Of a stretch of DNA of 8,185 bases, positions 6,757 through 8,185 are shown piece by piece (position 1 is the stretch's first letter; the number at the start of each line of letters is the position of its first letter). The DNA is from an uncultured Rhodobacter sp. (GTDB lineage: Bacteria; Pseudomonadota; Alphaproteobacteria; Rhodobacterales; Rhodobacteraceae): assembly GCA_937901435.1 (NCBI GenBank), contig CALGTJ010000829.1, positions 1 through 8,185 on the forward strand. Reading direction: 5' to 3'. The notes under the pieces were generated by a model. The model worked only from the letters and a program-made list of their open reading frames with translations. It was not told where the DNA came from and did not search any database. A program made the position numbers and the translations under genes.

Positions 6757-7413
6757 ATGATCGAGCCTGACCATCCCCAGCTGTCCATCGGTCAGCAGTG
6801 CAAGCTGCTGTCGATCGCGCGCTCGTCCTATTACTACGAGCCGAAGGGAGAGACCGAACAGAACCTCGGCCTGATGCGGCAGATCGACGAGCAGTTCCTG
6901 GAGACGCCGTTCTTCGGTGTCCGCCAGATGACCTGGCACCTGCGCAATGACGGGCATCTCGTGAACGAGAAGCGGATACGCCGGCTAATGCGCCTCATGG
7001 GGCTGATGCCGATTTACCAGAAGCCCAACACGAGCAGGCCGGCGAAAGGACACAAGACCTATCCTTACCTTCTGAAAGGGCTGCGCGTGGATCGTCCGAA
7101 CCAGGTCTGGTGCTCGGACATCACCTACCTGCCCATGCGGCGCGGGTTCCTATATCTCGTGGCGATCATGAACTGGCACACGCGCAAGGTTCTGTCCTGG
7201 TGGATCTCGAACACCCTGGAGGCCGACTTCTGCGTCGAAGCGCTGAACGAGGCCATCCACAAGTTCGGCCCGCCCGAGATCATGAACACGGATCAGAGAC
7301 GAAAGCGGCCATCCGGAACTGGATGACCTTCTACAACCACCAGCGTCCTCACTCAGCCCTCGGCGGCAAGCCACCGGCGCTGGTCTATTGGCAGAGAAAT
7401 GATGTCAACCCAG
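6757..7413 (+). pseudogene. IS3-family transposase OrfB, internal deletion and frameshift
   Basis: The catalytic part of an IS3 transposase. From ATG 6757 it reads normally for 180 residues: an HTH_21-type region with YYYEPKGETEQN and FFGVRQMTWHL, then the integrase core with D121 in VWCSDITYLP and D179 in EIMNTDQ. Right after TDQ it jumps to the segment beginning GSETKAAIRNWM, in another frame, continuing to YNHQRPHSALGG and VYWQRNDVNPG. From memory, intact relatives have roughly 50 residues between these points, including the third catalytic residue, the glutamate in an ERLWRSLKYE-like block. The original frame stops at 7324-7326. The downstream frame runs past the IS boundary to TAA at 7446-7448. 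The protein cannot be an active transposase. The orfB start lies nine bases after the orfA stop. Confidence 0.9.
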
Positions 7414-7539
7414 GTTGCCGGTCTCGATCCGCGCGAGCGCGGTTCTAACCTTCAGAGCTGCGGCGGTGTCGAGTTTGGTAAACCAATCCTCGAACGGTGC
7501 TTTTCCTTCTTCAGTGACATAGACAACAAGCTCAACCAT
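7405..7539 (-). pseudogene. Truncated RelE/HigB (Gp49-like) toxin gene
   Basis: From ATG at 7539-7537 the minus strand encodes 44 residues beginning MVELVVYVTEEGKAPFEDWF and then TALARIETGNL. This matches the N-terminus I know for the Gp49-like RelE/HigB toxins, which are about 100 residues and usually cleave mRNA on ribosomes. The toxin sequence ends at GNL, where it runs into the tail of the IS3 remnant, and a TGA at 7407-7405 belonging to IS sequence closes the frame. The catalytic C-terminal half and the antitoxin gene, which normally follows such toxins, are absent. No Shine-Dalgarno is visible. The piece is a relic of a type II toxin-antitoxin locus and should be inactive. Confidence 0.75.
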
Positions 7540-7548
7540 AAGGAGTAA

Positions 7549-7568
7549 TGGTGACATATACGTTACCA
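7549..7568. promoter_or_regulatory. Imperfect palindrome at the toxin promoter, possible operator
   Basis: The 20 bases centred on 7558/7559 form a palindrome with 8 of 10 pairs matching (core GGTGACATATACGTTACC). It lies ten bases upstream of the toxin start. Type II toxin-antitoxin operons are usually autorepressed through such palindromes, so this may be the surviving operator. Its role is inferred from position and symmetry only. Confidence 0.4.
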
Positions 7569-7795
7569 AATGTCAATTTTTCTTTCTAAGCAAAGAAGTT
7601 ATCCCCTGTATTTACCTTACACCCCATGGGGGTCGAAGCGCCGTCCTGTCGGTTTGGTGCGCTGCCCTAGCCGTCATGAGCCTCGGCGAAAGGTGAAAGT
7701 TGATCTGCTTTCGGAGCCGTCCCTTGCTTGAGCCCGAAAAAAGAACAGCAGGGTTCACGCTGCAAGGGCGCGAAGCGGGAGCGGAGCCACGCGCA

Positions 7796-7810
7796 AGATG
7801 CGAAGCATCT
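7796..7810. repeat. Hairpin AGATGC-GAA-GCATCT
   Basis: A perfect six-base stem with a GAA loop in the non-coding stretch. No T tract follows, so it does not look like a terminator. Confidence 0.55.
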
Positions 7811-7945
7811 GAGCATGGCGAGCACCCACCCCTTGTAGCGGGGTTCGTGATGGTCTTAGGGCTTCATGAAAGCAAGGACGCCTCTCCGATTTGCGCATCT
7901 GCTTTTGGCGAGTTCTGAAGCCTCTTTTGTGGTGGGGGGCGCGGG

Positions 7946-7964
7946 TTCGCCCCATAGGGGCGAA
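7946..7964. repeat. Hairpin TTCGCCCC-ATA-GGGGCGAA
   Basis: A perfect eight-base stem with a three-base loop, the strongest of the inverted repeats before the iterons. It could be a protein-binding site, a structured single-strand initiation signal or a terminator without a T tract; the sequence does not decide. Confidence 0.65.
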
Positions 7965-7980
7965 GGGGCGCATATAGGTT

Positions 7981-7999
7981 ATCGGCCGACTAGGCCGAT
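7981..7999. repeat. Hairpin ATCGGCC-GACTA-GGCCGAT
   Basis: A perfect seven-base stem with a five-base loop, 16 bases after the previous hairpin. Its regular spacing with the neighbouring palindromes suggests a structured origin segment. Confidence 0.65.
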
Positions 8000-8011
8000 G
8001 CCTTGTCGAAG

Positions 8012-8026
8012 CAGCTCGAAGAGCTG
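8012..8026. repeat. Hairpin CAGCTC-GAA-GAGCTG
   Basis: A perfect six-base stem with a GAA loop, the same loop as the hairpin at 7796-7810. It directly precedes the AT-rich AGAGTTA repeats. Confidence 0.6.
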
Positions 8027-8030
8027 TGAG

Positions 8031-8058
8031 AGAGTTATATAGAGTTAATATAGAGTTA
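8031..8058. repeat. Three AGAGTTA direct repeats, candidate DNA-unwinding element
   Basis: AGAGTTA occurs at 8031, 8041 and 8052, that is at 10- and 11-base intervals, about one helical turn each. The segment is conspicuously AT-rich within GC-rich surroundings and lies 65 bases before the iterons. AT-rich tandem repeats beside iterons are typical of the strand-opening region of iteron plasmids. Confidence 0.6.
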
Positions 8059-8123
8059 CAGGATTCCGTGCGGTCGATAACCGTTTGAAAAACCATGTTG
8101 AATCGGGCTGATTTTCCGAAATC

Positions 8124-8185
8124 GGTGTGTGAAGTGACGAAAGACGGTGTGTGAAATGACGAATCGTGGTGTGTGAAATGACGAA
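8124..8185. repeat. Plasmid replication iterons, three copies of an 18-mer at 22-bp period
   Basis: GGTGTGTGAARTGACGAA occurs at 8124-8141, 8146-8163 and 8168-8185. The only difference is G in the first copy and A in the other two at one position. The period is exactly 22 bp, about two helical turns, with four unlike bases between copies. This is the classic form of Rep-protein binding iterons in an origin of iteron-controlled plasmids. The array reaches the window edge and may continue, and a rep gene is expected nearby to the right. The replicon type cannot be named from the iterons alone. Confidence 0.82.

Larger units (their letters stand above)
6375..7413 (+). mobile_element. Decayed IS3-family insertion sequence
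   Basis: Carries orfA and orfB of the IS3 family in order on the plus strand with a -1 frame relation. The left tip is placed at about 6375, where TGAGCTACCCCCTGAAATTC starts; this resembles ends I recall for related elements but has no partner here. I find no inverted copy of it downstream. IS sequence stops around 7413, where a toxin-gene fragment begins, so the right end is missing. Together with the orfA and orfB lesions this indicates a dead element. Confidence 0.75.
7569..8123. other. Non-coding stretch with hairpins leading to the replication origin
   Basis: I find no convincing gene here. The open frames on both strands lack ribosome sites and recognisable protein sequence, and the longest minus-strand one runs through the AT-rich repeats and hairpins described separately. 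The section holds a perfect CCCCATGGGG palindrome (7622-7631) and a widely spaced inverted repeat CCCTTGC/GCAAGGG (7721-7727, 7762-7768). A GC-rich block around 7769-7830 is rich in GAAGC and GAGC motifs. Such structure is common between plasmid maintenance or mobilisation genes and an origin; an oriT is possible but I recognise no nick site. Confidence 0.5.

Noticed and set aside
7548..7589. Small plus-strand ORF of 13 codons after AAGGAG, possible leader peptide
   Set aside because: The ribosome-site match looks good, but it starts just upstream of the toxin promoter palindrome, leads into no downstream gene and shows no regulatory pattern such as repeated codons.
7592..7605. DnaA box at AGTTATCCCC
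   Set aside because: Only 7 of 9 positions fit TTATCCACA and it lies far from the iterons and AT-rich repeats. This is too weak to call.
7700..7918. Plus-strand open frame of about 72 codons
   Set aside because: No ribosome site, no recognisable motif, and it spans the GAAGC/GAGC-rich structured block. Chance opening is more likely.
7755..8096. Minus-strand open frame of about 113 codons in the origin region
   Set aside because: It runs through three perfect hairpins and the AGAGTTA repeats, has no Shine-Dalgarno sequence, and its translation shows no protein-like pattern.
8124..8185. CRISPR-like regular repeats
   Set aside because: The unit is 18 bp with only four unlike bases between copies, far too short for spacers. 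The 22-bp helical period fits Rep iterons.

Overview
The window looks like part of an accessory replicon (probably a plasmid) of an alphaproteobacterium, most likely a Rhodobacteraceae member (Roseobacter or Paracoccus type). This rests on GC-rich codon use, insertion sequences of types I recognise from that group, and a run of 22-bp-period iterons at the right edge that looks like a Rep-type plasmid origin. The taxonomic call is inference; no chromosomal marker is present.

Layout, left to right. (1) 1-748: the 5' two thirds of an IS481-family transposase on the minus strand, running off the left edge. Its probable outer end is near 748, next to a GCTAGA hexamer that fits the NCTAGN target reported for IS481. 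(2) 777-1000: an eroded remnant of an unidentified gene. (3) 1008-6246: a tightly packed minus-strand operon for a CDP-3,6-dideoxyhexose. In transcription order it encodes CDP-4-keto-6-deoxyglucose 3-dehydrase (RfbH/E1), glucose-1-phosphate cytidylyltransferase (RfbF), CDP-glucose 4,6-dehydratase (RfbG), an RfbJ/RfbS-like SDR 4-reductase and a GT61 glycosyltransferase. (4) 6279-6357: a second, diverged copy of the remnant's C-terminal end, in the same orientation. (5) about 6375-7413: a decayed IS3-family element. Its orfA has ACG where a start codon is expected, and its orfB carries an internal deletion that removes the DDE glutamate. (6) 7405-7539: the first 44 codons of a RelE/HigB-type toxin, cut off by the IS3 remnant, with an imperfect palindrome at its promoter. 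(7) 7568-8185: a non-coding replication-origin-like region with several short hairpins, three helically spaced AGAGTTA repeats and three 18-bp iterons.

How the genes work together: RfbF makes CDP-glucose from glucose-1-phosphate and CTP. RfbG dehydrates it to CDP-4-keto-6-deoxyglucose. RfbH removes the C3 hydroxyl, normally with an E3-type flavin/iron-sulfur reductase that is not encoded here. The SDR reduces the C4 ketone to give CDP-paratose or CDP-abequose. The GT61 protein is the natural candidate to act on a surface glycan, possibly using this sugar. The cassette is bounded on both sides by mobile-element debris and lies near a plasmid-like origin, so it reads as a transferable surface-sugar module. 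I see no wholly new system. The noteworthy points are the cassette's setting, the missing E3 partner, the paired gene-end remnants and the legible decay of the IS3 element.
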